Shown piece after piece: positions 7,797 through 15,310 of a stretch of DNA of 64,000 nt. The first letter of the stretch is position 1, and the number at the start of each line of letters is the position of its first letter. Source of the stretch: Novosphingobium cyanobacteriorum (GTDB lineage: Bacteria; Pseudomonadota; Alphaproteobacteria; Sphingomonadales; Sphingomonadaceae); contig NZ_JAROCY010000017.1 in assembly GCF_029436685.1 (NCBI RefSeq), positions 35,949-99,948 of the forward strand. Direction: 5' to 3'. The notes under the pieces are model-generated. The model ran no database searches. It was not told the origin of the DNA and saw only the letters and a program-made list of their open reading frames with translations. The position numbers were made by a program, and so were the translations under genes.

Positions 7797-10064
7797 TCAT
7801 TGGCCCGTCCCCACGCCGTTGCGGTCAAGGAAGCGGAACATGGTTTCGTAGAGATGCTGGCTGACCTTGGGCCCGCTGATGCGGTGGGTGAAGCCTGGGT
7901 AGAGCATCATCTCGAAAGGCACCGCCTCACCCTGCAACTTGGCGACGATGGCGCTGGTGTTTTCGAACACCACGTTGTCATCGGCCATGCCGTGGACGAT
8001 CAGCAGCGGATCGGCGATCTTCGCCGTATCGGCCAGCGCGCCGGACTTCGTATAGACCTGCGGCTCGGTGCGCGGATCGCCCAGATAGCGTTCGGTGTAG
8101 TGGGTGTCGTAAAGCTCCCACTTGGTGACCGGGGCCACCGCGATGCCGGCGTTCCACGCGCCGGGGTGCGCTTCAAGCATCTTGATCGTCATGTATCCAC
8201 CATAGGACCAGCCGAAGGTGCTGATCCGCTTTGGGTCCACATAGGGCAGCGTGCGCAGGTAATTCACGCCGGCGAGCTGGTCCTCCACTTCGACAGAACC
8301 CATCGCACGCCAGATCGTACTTTCGAAGGCGACGCCGCGATCGGACGAGCCGCGATTGTCGATGGCAAACCAGATATAGCCCTTGTCCACCACAGCCTGG
8401 GCCAGCGCGCCCTGCCACCCGCCGTGAACCACGCGGGAGTGCGGGCCGCCATAGTGATAGGTGAACACGGGGTACTGCCTGCCGGCTTCCAGCGGCGGGG
8501 TGATCATCACCCAGTGCAGGTCGGTCTTGCCATCGGGGCTCTTGATCGTGCCGAACTGCGCAGGGCGATGGCTGGCCACATAGGGTGCATAAGGATGCGA
8601 ACCGACCACCCTGTTCTGTTCGATCCACGCAATGCGCTTGCCATGGGCATCGGCGAGATAGCTTTGCGGCGGCTGGGTATCGGCACTGCGCGAGACGAGC
8701 AGCGTCTGCCCTGCGGCGTCCATCGTCGCGGCGTTGTCAAATCCGGTTTCCGTCAGGCGCTCGATCTTGCCGGGATGCGCAATATCGAGGGCATAGACCT
8801 GCCCTTCGAGCACGCCGTCCCTGGTGGCGGTGAAGGTGACGCGGCCGGCCTTCTGGTCCACGCCGACGAGGCCGGTGACCATCCACGGGCCGCTGGTCAG
8901 CTGCGTCCAGCCGCCATCCTTGAAGTGGTAGAGATGGCCGTAGCCATCGCGTTCGGACCACCAGAGCAGGCTGCCGTCCTTGAGGAAACGGTAATTGCTG
9001 GAAAGGTTTATCCAGCTCTTTTCAGCCGCGTTCTCGGTAAACAGCACGCGTGAGGCGCCGGTGGCGGGATCGACCGCGAGCATGTCGAGCCGGGTCTGCG
9101 CGCGGTTTTCCCGCTGGACGTAAAGCGTCTTGCCATCGGGTGCCCAATCGACGCGGACGAGGTAGATGTCCTTGTCGGCCCCCAGATCGACCTGCACGCG
9201 GCCCTGCCCGTCTGCACCGATCACCCAGAGCGAGACATCGGCATTGGGGGTGCCGGCGGCAGGATAGCGCTGGTCGAAGGTCTTGGTGCCGTCTGCACCG
9301 ATGGCGGCGCGGGTAACGACGCCGACCTGCGCCTCGTCAAAGCGTTCGACGGCAAGACGGTCTGCGGCGGGAGACCACCAGAAGCCGTTCATGCGATCCA
9401 TTTCTTCCTGCGCGACGAATTCGGCCTCGCCCCAGTGGACGGTGTGAGATGTTTCGGCAGGGGTTATGGCCAGCGGCTGAGCACCGCCTGCGACAGGCAC
9501 GACATAAACCCGGCCATCGCGGACGAATGCGAGCTTGCCACCCTTGGGGCTGAGCGCCGGGTTGAGTACGCCGCCATTGGCACCGGCGATGGGCTGCACG
9601 CTGCCATCAAGCCCGGCGAGAAACAGATCGCCATCCAGGGGCACCAGCACCGACTTGCCATCGGGCGCCCATTCATAGCTGACGACGCCCTTCAGGTTGC
9701 CGATGCGCTTGCGTTCGCGCTGCATCTTTTCGGCTTCGGACAGGGCGCGGCCCGAGGACAGCTTCAGCGAATCGACCAGCATGCGCCACTGGCCCGACTG
9801 GCGATCATAGCCCCACAGGTCATAGCGTTCGGCATCGTCGGCCCGGTTGCGCAGCAGCGACAGCGTGCGGCCATCGGGCGAGAGCTTTACCCCCATCGGC
9901 GCGGGGCCATTGAGCGAGGGGCTGGCGAAGACGCGCTGCAGGGTGAGCGCGGGTGCCGGTTCGGGCGCGCGGGCGGTCACGGGCGGGTTGCCTGCAGGCG
10001 CGGCAAGCGCGGGGGACGCGAGAACGAACGCGGATGCAACAAGCAGGCGAGAGAGCAAGCGCAT
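7797..10064 (-). CDS. Prolyl dipeptidyl peptidase, DPP-IV type (S9 family), exported
   Basis: A 755-residue serine peptidase with a signal peptide (MRLLSRLLVASAFVLASPALAAP). The N-terminal two thirds form a beta-propeller (repeated DGK/DGR blades, SPDGRTLSLLR, WAPDGKSVLVP) containing the EE motif (VAQEEMDRMNGFWWSP) that binds the substrate amino terminus in DPP-IV. The C-terminal alpha/beta hydrolase domain has FGWSYGGYM (nucleophile Ser), GMADDNVVF (Asp) and GFTHRIS (His). It should release X-Pro dipeptides in the periplasm or outside the cell. The ATG at 10064 gives a clean signal peptide; a 43-codon upstream extension does not look coding. Confidence 0.92.
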   Translation of the reverse strand: MRLLSRLLVASAFVLASPALAAPAGNPPVTARAPEPAPALTLQRVFASPSLNGPAPMGVKLSPDGRTLSLLRNRADDAERYDLWGYDRQSGQWRMLVDSLKLSSGRALSEAEKMQRERKRIGNLKGVVSYEWAPDGKSVLVPLDGDLFLAGLDGSVQPIAGANGGVLNPALSPKGGKLAFVRDGRVYVVPVAGGAQPLAITPAETSHTVHWGEAEFVAQEEMDRMNGFWWSPAADRLAVERFDEAQVGVVTRAAIGADGTKTFDQRYPAAGTPNADVSLWVIGADGQGRVQVDLGADKDIYLVRVDWAPDGKTLYVQRENRAQTRLDMLAVDPATGASRVLFTENAAEKSWINLSSNYRFLKDGSLLWWSERDGYGHLYHFKDGGWTQLTSGPWMVTGLVGVDQKAGRVTFTATRDGVLEGQVYALDIAHPGKIERLTETGFDNAATMDAAGQTLLVSRSADTQPPQSYLADAHGKRIAWIEQNRVVGSHPYAPYVASHRPAQFGTIKSPDGKTDLHWVMITPPLEAGRQYPVFTYHYGGPHSRVVHGGWQGALAQAVVDKGYIWFAIDNRGSSDRGVAFESTIWRAMGSVEVEDQLAGVNYLRTLPYVDPKRISTFGWSYGGYMTIKMLEAHPGAWNAGIAVAPVTKWELYDTHYTERYLGDPRTEPQVYTKSGALADTAKIADPLLIVHGMADDNVVFENTSAIVAKLQGEAVPFEMMLYPGFTHRISGPKVSQHLYETMFRFLDRNGVGTGQ

Positions 10065-10121
10065 GACAAGGGCGGGCCTTTCATCGGGGAATGCCGGCAG
10101 GGTAGCTCTTCCATCGGTCCT

Positions 10122-10160
10122 GTCGAGACGGTGGGGTGTCTCGACTTCGCTCGACACGAA
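10122..10160. repeat. Short palindromic intergenic repeat candidate
   Basis: GTCGAGACGGTGGGGTGTCTCGAC followed by TTCGCTCGACAC contains nested inverted repeats (GTCGAGA/TCTCGAC and GTGTC/GACAC). Sequences of this GTGTCGAGCGAAGTCGAGACAC type are often dispersed in sphingomonad genomes, by recollection only; one copy is seen here. Confidence 0.4.
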
Positions 10161-10191
10161 CGGCGTGGGTCTGGTGCAAGGTTCGGCGCGC

Positions 10192-10232
10192 AAAGAAAAA
10201 GGCGCCCCGGCTGGTGTGCCAGGGCGCCTTCC
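10192..10232 (-). terminator. Rho-independent terminator after rplS
   Basis: AAGGCGCCCTGGC ... CCGGGGCGCCTT hairpin (10201-10230) followed on the minus strand by TTTCTTT, about 50 bases beyond the rplS stop. It closes the trmD-rplS transcript. Confidence 0.88.
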
Positions 10233-10279
10233 TACGGTGTTGTCCGTTTTGCGGCGTGGAGCTTTTCAGCCCCTCCTGG

Positions 10280-10657
10280 TCACTCCGCGCTGGCCTTGGT
10301 GACCTTGCGCTCGGCAATGCGCGCCGATTTGCCGGTGCGGCCGCGAAGGTAGTAGAGCTTCGCACGACGCACGACACCACGGCGCACGACGGTAATCGAA
10401 TCGATGTTGGGCGAGTAGAGCGGGAACACGCGCTCTACGCCTTCGCCGAACGAGATCTTGCGCACGGTGAAGTTCGAGCCGAGGCCGCGGTTCGACCGCG
10501 CGATGCACACGCCTTCATAGGCCTGCACGCGGGTCCGCTCGCCTTCGACAACGCGCACGCCAACGCGCACGGTATCGCCCGCACGGAAATCCGGGATGTC
10601 CTTCTTCGCCTTGAACTCGGCGATGGCTTCAGCTTCAAGCTGCTGAATCAGGTTCAT
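10280..10657 (-). CDS. rplS: 50S ribosomal protein L19
   Basis: A 125-residue protein starting [18 protein letters not shown] and containing [43 protein letters not shown] and [16 protein letters not shown], diagnostic of L19, which sits at the 30S-50S interface. The length is slightly more than E. coli L19 (115), with a basic/Ala C-terminal tail. It follows trmD by three bases, the canonical order, and a terminator follows. Confidence 0.98.
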   Translation of the reverse strand: MNLIQQLEAEAIAEFKAKKDIPDFRAGDTVRVGVRVVEGERTRVQAYEGVCIARSNRGLGSNFTVRKISFGEGVERVFPLYSPNIDSITVVRRGVVRRAKLYYLRGRTGKSARIAERKVTKASAE

Positions 10658-10660
10658 TTT

Positions 10661-11401
10661 TCAATCGTCCTGCACTTCACGCTGCGCACCAGAGGCAGAC
10701 TGGACCCGAACGCCGGTGTGGCGCTCCCAAAGGTCCGGCCTGCGTAGCCGTGTATCGATCTCGGACTGTGACTTGCGCCAAGCCGCGATCTTCGCATGAT
10801 CCCCCGATCGCAGCACTTCAGGGATCGTGCGCCCTTCCCACTCAGCGGGCCGGGTATAGTGCGGGTATTCAAGGAGGCCGTTCTCGAACGACTCCTCATG
10901 CCCGCTGGAAGCCGCGCCCATTACGCCGGGAAGCAGGCGAATGCAAGCGTCCAGCAGCATCAGCGCGGCGCATTCCCCGCCCGACAGGACGATATCGCCG
11001 ACCGAGACTTCCTCGACATCGCGCCCGGCGAAGATGCGCTCGTCGAAACCCTCGAACCGGCCGCACAGCAGGATGACGCCGGGCCCTTGCGCCAGTTCGC
11101 GCACGCGGGCCTGGGTGAGCGGCTTTCCGCGGGGGGTGAGCGCGATGACGGGCGCTGCGGGTGCGGAGGTGCGCGCGTGGTCGATGGCCTTGGCCAGCAC
11201 ATCGACGCGCAGGACCATGCCCGCGCCGCCGCCGGCGGGGGTGTCGTCCACGGTCTTGTGCCTGTCGATGGCGAAATCGCGGATTTGCACCGCATCGAGC
11301 GCCCAGGTGCCTTCCCGCAGCGCCCGCCCGGCAAGGCTGACGCCGAGGGGGCCGGGGAACATCTCCGGGTAGAGGGTGAGGACGGTGGCGGCGAAGGTCA
11401 T
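10661..11401 (-). CDS. trmD: tRNA (guanine37-N1)-methyltransferase
   Basis: A 246-residue SPOUT methyltransferase that makes m1G37 in tRNAs reading CNN-type codons and prevents frameshifts. Signatures seen: [20 protein letters not shown] at the N-terminus, [14 protein letters not shown], the trefoil-knot stretch [14 protein letters not shown] and the [12 protein letters not shown] motif around residues 130-145. The gene abuts rplS (gap of 3 bases). In most bacteria rimM lies directly upstream; here about 3 kb of other genes intervenes. Confidence 0.97.
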   Translation of the reverse strand: MTFAATVLTLYPEMFPGPLGVSLAGRALREGTWALDAVQIRDFAIDRHKTVDDTPAGGGAGMVLRVDVLAKAIDHARTSAPAAPVIALTPRGKPLTQARVRELAQGPGVILLCGRFEGFDERIFAGRDVEEVSVGDIVLSGGECAALMLLDACIRLLPGVMGAASSGHEESFENGLLEYPHYTRPAEWEGRTIPEVLRSGDHAKIAAWRKSQSEIDTRLRRPDLWERHTGVRVQSASGAQREVQDD

Positions 11402-11410
11402 TTGCGCCGC

Positions 11411-11743
11411 CTAGCCTCGACGGCGCCCGCGAAGGAAGAGAAATAACGCCGCCAGCATCGCCAACGGCGCAACTATGAATGCGTAGCCGGGGAAGAACAT
11501 CAGGTCGGGTGTGAGACCACATTCGGCGAAAGTGCGTCCGTCAGGCAAAGCTAGCCTGGCTAGATAGCCTGCAAGCACCCCTGTCGACGACATACCCAAG
11601 CAGCCGACCTTGGCACCCTGCTCCGGGAGTCGGGTCCGGATAATCCATGCCAGCGCAATCGCGATAAAGACACCGAAGGCTGCTGACATGGCGAGGAAGA
11701 TTATGGTCTCTTCACTCGTGACCATGCACGGATCAGCGAACAT
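11411..11743 (-). CDS. Small membrane protein of unknown function
   Basis: About 110 residues with two or three hydrophobic segments (IIFLAMSAAFGVFIAIALAW; a middle segment around GMSSTGVLAGYLA; YAFIVAPLAMLAALFLFL) and a basic C-terminus. Family not recognised. The ATG at 11743 overlaps the vapC stop as TGATG; a downstream ATG at 11725 (MVTSEE...) is an alternative start. It ends 9 bases before the trmD start. Base composition is lower in GC than the neighbouring ribosomal genes. Co-transcription with vapBC is possible from the overlap, but the link may be accidental. Confidence 0.55.
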   Translation of the reverse strand: MFADPCMVTSEETIIFLAMSAAFGVFIAIALAWIIRTRLPEQGAKVGCLGMSSTGVLAGYLARLALPDGRTFAECGLTPDLMFFPGYAFIVAPLAMLAALFLFLRGRRRG

Positions 11744-12108
11744 CACACCGTCCAGTTCTCAACCACCAGCCCCGGCACATCGGCGAAGTCCTTTGCATTC
11801 GCCGTAACCAACGTCAGCCCAAGCGAAATGGCATGAGCCGCAATCAGCCGGTCATAGCTCGCCCGCCTGAACGGAATCTTCGCGTAAGCCCTGGCCGCGT
11901 TCTCGTCAAAGGGCAGGAGCGGCACTTCTTCGAGAAAGATCTCCAGGATCCTGGCCGGAGGCGGCTTACCCTGCTCGGTGCCAAGGGCGACTTCTCCGAG
12001 CACGATCGACGAGATGACCATATCGCCCTCGTCGGCCTCAGCCATGCGCGCACGAAACGCGGGATCGTCGCCCTCTATGGCAACGATCACCGCATTGGTA
12101 TCCAGCAT
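11743..12108 (-). CDS. vapC: VapC-type PIN-domain toxin ribonuclease
   Basis: A 121-residue PIN domain: MLDTNAVIVAI supplies the first catalytic Asp (residue 3), SSIVLGEVALG the conserved Glu, and SYDRLIAAHAISLGLTLVTANAKDF the distal acidic cluster that binds the metal. VapC toxins cleave tRNAs or rRNA and are held inactive by VapB. The start at 12108 gives the canonical N-terminus 5 bases after the antitoxin stop; a 25-codon upstream extension overlaps the antitoxin gene and was rejected. Confidence 0.9.
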   Translation of the reverse strand: MLDTNAVIVAIEGDDPAFRARMAEADEGDMVISSIVLGEVALGTEQGKPPPARILEIFLEEVPLLPFDENAARAYAKIPFRRASYDRLIAAHAISLGLTLVTANAKDFADVPGLVVENWTV

Positions 12109-12113
12109 GTATT

Positions 12114-12431
12114 TCAAGCGGAAGCGCCATCGTCGGTTGGCTCGGGCCAGCCATGCTTCGCGCGCCATTCGGGATCGTCCCAAAGACGCGGACTATGCTC
12201 GAACACCCGATCTTCAGGCTCGATCCTCTTCAGGCCAGATCCCCGCCCGATGCCCCACACCTTGTCGATGTTGAACTTGCGCTTGGGCCTGTCCTTCGGG
12301 CGCAGGATCAGTTCGCCATCCTTTTCCTCGACGCTCCATTCGCGATCAGGCTCAACGCCCAAGGCCGCCGGGATGCGGATTGCGACCGAGTTTCCGGACT
12401 TGAAGCTCTTGGCAGTATGCTCGATGCCCAT
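12114..12431 (-). CDS. vapB: VapB-type antitoxin, AbrB/SpoVT fold
   Basis: A 105-residue protein. The N-terminal 50 residues (HTAKSFKSGNSVAIRIPAAL ... EWSVEEKDGELILRPK) match the swapped-hairpin AbrB/MazE DNA-binding domain. The C-terminal half (WGIGRGSGLKRIEPEDRVFE, DDPEWRAKHGWPEP) should wrap the toxin. The frame is open far upstream, but the ATG at 12431 lies just after the repeat operator and gives the family N-terminus. It forms an operon with vapC (5-base gap) and probably represses it through the GTATATAC repeats upstream. Confidence 0.87.
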   Translation of the reverse strand: MGIEHTAKSFKSGNSVAIRIPAALGVEPDREWSVEEKDGELILRPKDRPKRKFNIDKVWGIGRGSGLKRIEPEDRVFEHSPRLWDDPEWRAKHGWPEPTDDGASA

Positions 12432-12441
12432 AACGGCCTCC

Positions 12442-12462
12442 GTATATACGTTCTGTATATAC
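12442..12462 (-). promoter_or_regulatory. Probable VapB operator/promoter
   Basis: Two perfect copies of the self-complementary octamer GTATATAC at 12442-12449 and 12455-12462, centres 13 bp apart, lie 11-31 bases upstream of the vapB ATG. Type II antitoxins bind such repeats to autoregulate. The TA-rich octamers stand out in GC-rich DNA and could also overlap the -10 element. Confidence 0.75.
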
Positions 12463-12478
12463 GCTAGCGCTCCACTTT

Positions 12479-13984
12479 TCAATCCTTCGGCTCGAAGGCG
12501 TATTTCAGCGATTGCAGGGTGATCGGCGTGGTGGGCGCGAGGATCAGGGTGCCGGTGATTGTGCCGTTGGCGCAGGGCCAGGTGAAGGTGCCGGTCATTT
12601 TGCCGTCGGGCTGGATGGGGGCGGATGTTTCGCAGGGGCCGGATCTGGCCTTGATTTCGGCGAGGACCCGGGCCCAGTTTGCGGGGGTGCGGTCCATGGG
12701 GAAGTTCATGGCGGCGCGGCCCTGCAGCGCGTCGACGGTGCCGGCTGACCAGACGGTCTGCGCGGTGGCGTAGAAGGTGGCGAGATCGGGGCTGACCGGT
12801 TCCTGCCGCCTGGCGATCACGCCCTTTTCGCGCAGCAGGGCGGCGACGTCCCACACCGGCTGGCTGGGGCCGGCGTAGGTCTTGTTGGTGAGCGCGAAGA
12901 GGGCAACGCCGTATTCGGGCAGGACCATGACGTGGCTGCCATAGCCGGGGTAGCCGCCGCCGTGGGCGAGGACGGTGCCGTAGTCGCAATCGCCAATCAC
13001 CCGCCAGCCCACGCCATAGGAGATGGTACCGGGGCACTGCTTGTCTCCGCCGGTGGCGTAGCGGTGAAACACGGCGGAAAAGTTCAGGCCCTGTGCGACA
13101 CGGCGGACGGTGGCGCGGCGGACGGGGCCGGTGTCGGCATCGTTGCGCGGCGGCCAGGCGGAGAGGACGAAGGCGAGCCACCTGGCATAGTCGGTGGCGG
13201 AGACCTCCAGCCCGCCCATGGCATTGAAGGCGCCGTCCTTCATCGTCGGCTCTTCGGCCCAGGCGTCGTTTTCCCAGCGGTAGCCCAGGGCGCGCCTGTG
13301 CTTGGGATGGGCGAGAACGTCAAAACCGCTGGCAGTCATGCCCAAGGGCGTGAGCAGGGTCTTTTCGACATAGGCGCGGTAAGGTGCCTTGGTGATATTG
13401 GCGATGACGCGGCCAAGGATGGCGTAGCCGAGGTTGGAGTATTCGTGCTTCATTTCCGGCACCCGGGTGAAGGGAACGCCGGTGCGCAGCAGCGCGGTGA
13501 AGGCCGTCTGCGACAGGGGCGTCTGTCGATCCCCCCACGGATCGTCGGTGACGAAGCCTGCCGAGTGGGTGAGCAGATCGCGGATGGTGATGCGCGGGCT
13601 GTCGGCGGTGGGATAGGTCCAGCCGCGCAGTTCGGGCACATAGCGATCCGCCGGATCATCGAGCCCGAGGCGGCCTTCGTCACGCAGGCGCAGGATGGCG
13701 AGAGCGGTGAAGGCCTTGGTCATCGAGGCGATGCGGAACAGGGTATCGGGCGTGACCGGGCGTTTCTGGACGAGGTCCTGCACCCCTTCCCCCTTCACAT
13801 AGGCGAGGCGGCCATCCTTGACGACGCCGAAGACCATGCCGGGGATGTGGTTGGCGGCCATCCACTTGGTGAGGACAGCGTCGATCTGCGGGTCGAGCGC
13901 GGCGAGGTCTGGCGCGGTCTGGGCGTGGGCAGCAAGGGGTTGCAGGGCGAGCGCAGCCGCGATGAACCTGAGTAATGCCCGCAT
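12479..13984 (-). CDS. Serine hydrolase, beta-lactamase class C/PBP4-like family, exported
   Basis: A 501-residue protein with a signal peptide (MRALLRFIAAALALQPLAAHAQ). The catalytic SxxK is Ser87-Met-Thr-Lys90 in RIASMTKAF, and the second motif Y-S-N is in KHEYSNLGY. A further conserved LLTHSAGF and the C-terminal VLAHGGGYPGYGS (third-motif HxG variant) complete the class-C beta-lactamase/D-aminopeptidase fold. A ~100-residue C-terminal extension follows the core (FTWPCANGTITGTLIL). Such proteins hydrolyse esters, amides or D-peptides; true beta-lactamase activity cannot be assumed. It lies between rimM and vapBC. Confidence 0.85.
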   Translation of the reverse strand: MRALLRFIAAALALQPLAAHAQTAPDLAALDPQIDAVLTKWMAANHIPGMVFGVVKDGRLAYVKGEGVQDLVQKRPVTPDTLFRIASMTKAFTALAILRLRDEGRLGLDDPADRYVPELRGWTYPTADSPRITIRDLLTHSAGFVTDDPWGDRQTPLSQTAFTALLRTGVPFTRVPEMKHEYSNLGYAILGRVIANITKAPYRAYVEKTLLTPLGMTASGFDVLAHPKHRRALGYRWENDAWAEEPTMKDGAFNAMGGLEVSATDYARWLAFVLSAWPPRNDADTGPVRRATVRRVAQGLNFSAVFHRYATGGDKQCPGTISYGVGWRVIGDCDYGTVLAHGGGYPGYGSHVMVLPEYGVALFALTNKTYAGPSQPVWDVAALLREKGVIARRQEPVSPDLATFYATAQTVWSAGTVDALQGRAAMNFPMDRTPANWARVLAEIKARSGPCETSAPIQPDGKMTGTFTWPCANGTITGTLILAPTTPITLQSLKYAFEPKD

Positions 13985-14047
13985 ATGCGCCCTCCCCTGT
14001 GTTGCGGGAAGAACCTGCCGCGCCGGAAGGCGCGTGCCAACGCCTTT

Positions 14048-14359
14048 TCAGTCGAAGGCCTTGGGATCGGGCGGCGGGGTCTTGGAGCGGGTGGCGAGCC
14101 AGGCCGCGGGGGCGGCGATGACTGCGGCGACGATCAGGCCGAGTGCGGTGACCGCGATAACCGGGACGGGCGAAGAGTACGTGTGGAGGACCGAGACGAT
14201 GGCGGGGGAGACCGGCAGCAGCCCAGCGGGAAGCGCGGCATAGGCGATGCGGCGGGCGCGCGGCATCGTCTTGCTGCGGTAGCCGAGGATCGAGGCGATG
14301 ACGGTGGAGAGGATGGCGGGCAGGACCACCAGCACCATCAGGATGATGAAGAAGCCCAT
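14048..14359 (-). CDS. Small membrane protein of unknown function
   Basis: A 103-residue protein with three hydrophobic segments (MGFFIILMVLVVLPAILSTVIA; a middle segment; VIAVTALGLIVAAVIAAPAAWLA) and a Pro-rich C-terminus. No family recognised. The ATG at 14359 lies 4 bases after the rimM stop, so it is probably the last gene of the ffh-rpsP-rimM transcript here. Confidence 0.6.
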   Translation of the reverse strand: MGFFIILMVLVVLPAILSTVIASILGYRSKTMPRARRIAYAALPAGLLPVSPAIVSVLHTYSSPVPVIAVTALGLIVAAVIAAPAAWLATRSKTPPPDPKAFD

Positions 14360-14363
14360 GCGA

Positions 14364-14852
14364 TCAGTCTTCGGCGTAGGCGGCTTCGATCAGGATGCGA
14401 TCGGCATTCCATTCGGGCACGGCCTGAGCGCGCATGGGTACCATGAAGCGCTTGCCATTTTCGCGGCGGATTTCGAGGACATCGCCGGCGCCGAAGTTTT
14501 CGACCGCGATGCAGGTGCCCAGCGCCTCTCCCGTCGTGGAGACTGCGGGCAGGCCGATCAGGTCGGCATGGTAGTATTCACCATCGGCCAGCGCGGGCAG
14601 CGCCGAACGGGGGACGGTGAGCGCGGTGCCGCGCAGCTTTTCTGCCGCGGTGCGATCGGTCACTTCGGCAAAGCGGGCGATCGCCCCGCCCTTGCCGTCC
14701 TCCTTCAGCTTCTCCAGCGTAAGGCTGGAGTCGTTGAAGGCGCGGTAGCGCTTGAGCGCCGCCACGCCTTCTCCGAACAGCTTGAGGCGGACCTCGCCCG
14801 TGACCCCGTGCGCGCCGGCAATGGCGGCGAGGGTTACGGGCTTGTCCTGCAA
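14364..14852 (-). CDS. rimM: 16S rRNA processing protein RimM
   Basis: A 162-residue protein that assists 30S head maturation and binds S19. AIAGAHGVTGEVRLKLFGEG is the N-terminal RimM domain signature and YYHADLIGLPAV begins the PRC-barrel domain (about residues 90-160). The start appears to be TTG at 14852, two bases after the rpsP stop; no ATG is available that keeps the IAGAHG motif at the usual distance. Operon order ffh-rpsP-rimM is canonical. Confidence 0.95.
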   Translation of the reverse strand: MQDKPVTLAAIAGAHGVTGEVRLKLFGEGVAALKRYRAFNDSSLTLEKLKEDGKGGAIARFAEVTDRTAAEKLRGTALTVPRSALPALADGEYYHADLIGLPAVSTTGEALGTCIAVENFGAGDVLEIRRENGKRFMVPMRAQAVPEWNADRILIEAAYAED

Positions 14853-14854
14853 GA

Positions 14855-15280
14855 TCAGGCTTCCGTCTGCTCTTCGGCAGCGGCTTCGGCCGGAGCTTCT
14901 TCCGCTGGAGCGGCGGCTGCAGCGGCAGCAGCCTCGGCAGCTTCACGGGCCTTCTCGGCCTTTTCCTCGGCGCGGTCCTTGGCCTTCTTGCCGGGTTCAC
15001 CCTTCTGCGGGTTCACGGTGGCGGCGCGTTCCTTGATGCCGGCCTTGTCGAGCATGCGGGCAACGCGGTCGGTCGGCTGCGCGCCAACACCCAGCCAGTA
15101 GCGCACACGGTCTTCGACCAGGCGCACGCGATCGGCGTTGTCCTTGGCGAGGAGCGGGTTGTAGGTGCCGACCTGTTCAAGATAGGCGCCATCGCGCGGG
15201 GCGCGGCTGTTGGAAACGACGATCTTGTAATAGGGGCGCTTCTTCGAACCGCCGCGCGAAAGACGCATAGAAACAGACAT
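14855..15280 (-). CDS. rpsP: 30S ribosomal protein S16 with long acidic/Ala tail
   Basis: A 141-residue S16: [26 protein letters not shown] at the N-terminus and [19 protein letters not shown] at the end of the conserved ~80-residue core. E. coli S16 is 82 residues; here about 50 extra residues rich in Lys/Glu and then Ala/Glu ([21 protein letters not shown]) follow, as is seen in many alphaproteobacteria. It sits between ffh and rimM. Confidence 0.97.
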   Translation of the reverse strand: MSVSMRLSRGGSKKRPYYKIVVSNSRAPRDGAYLEQVGTYNPLLAKDNADRVRLVEDRVRYWLGVGAQPTDRVARMLDKAGIKERAATVNPQKGEPGKKAKDRAEEKAEKAREAAEAAAAAAAAPAEEAPAEAAAEEQTEA

Positions 15281-15310
15281 TTACACTACCTTTCCAGAAA
15301 CTTTGCGAAC

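Noticed and set aside
12432..13181. N-terminal extension of the vapB frame (to 355 codons)
   Set aside because: It runs antiparallel-frame through the serine hydrolase gene and passes the repeat operator; VapB domain begins at the ATG 12431.
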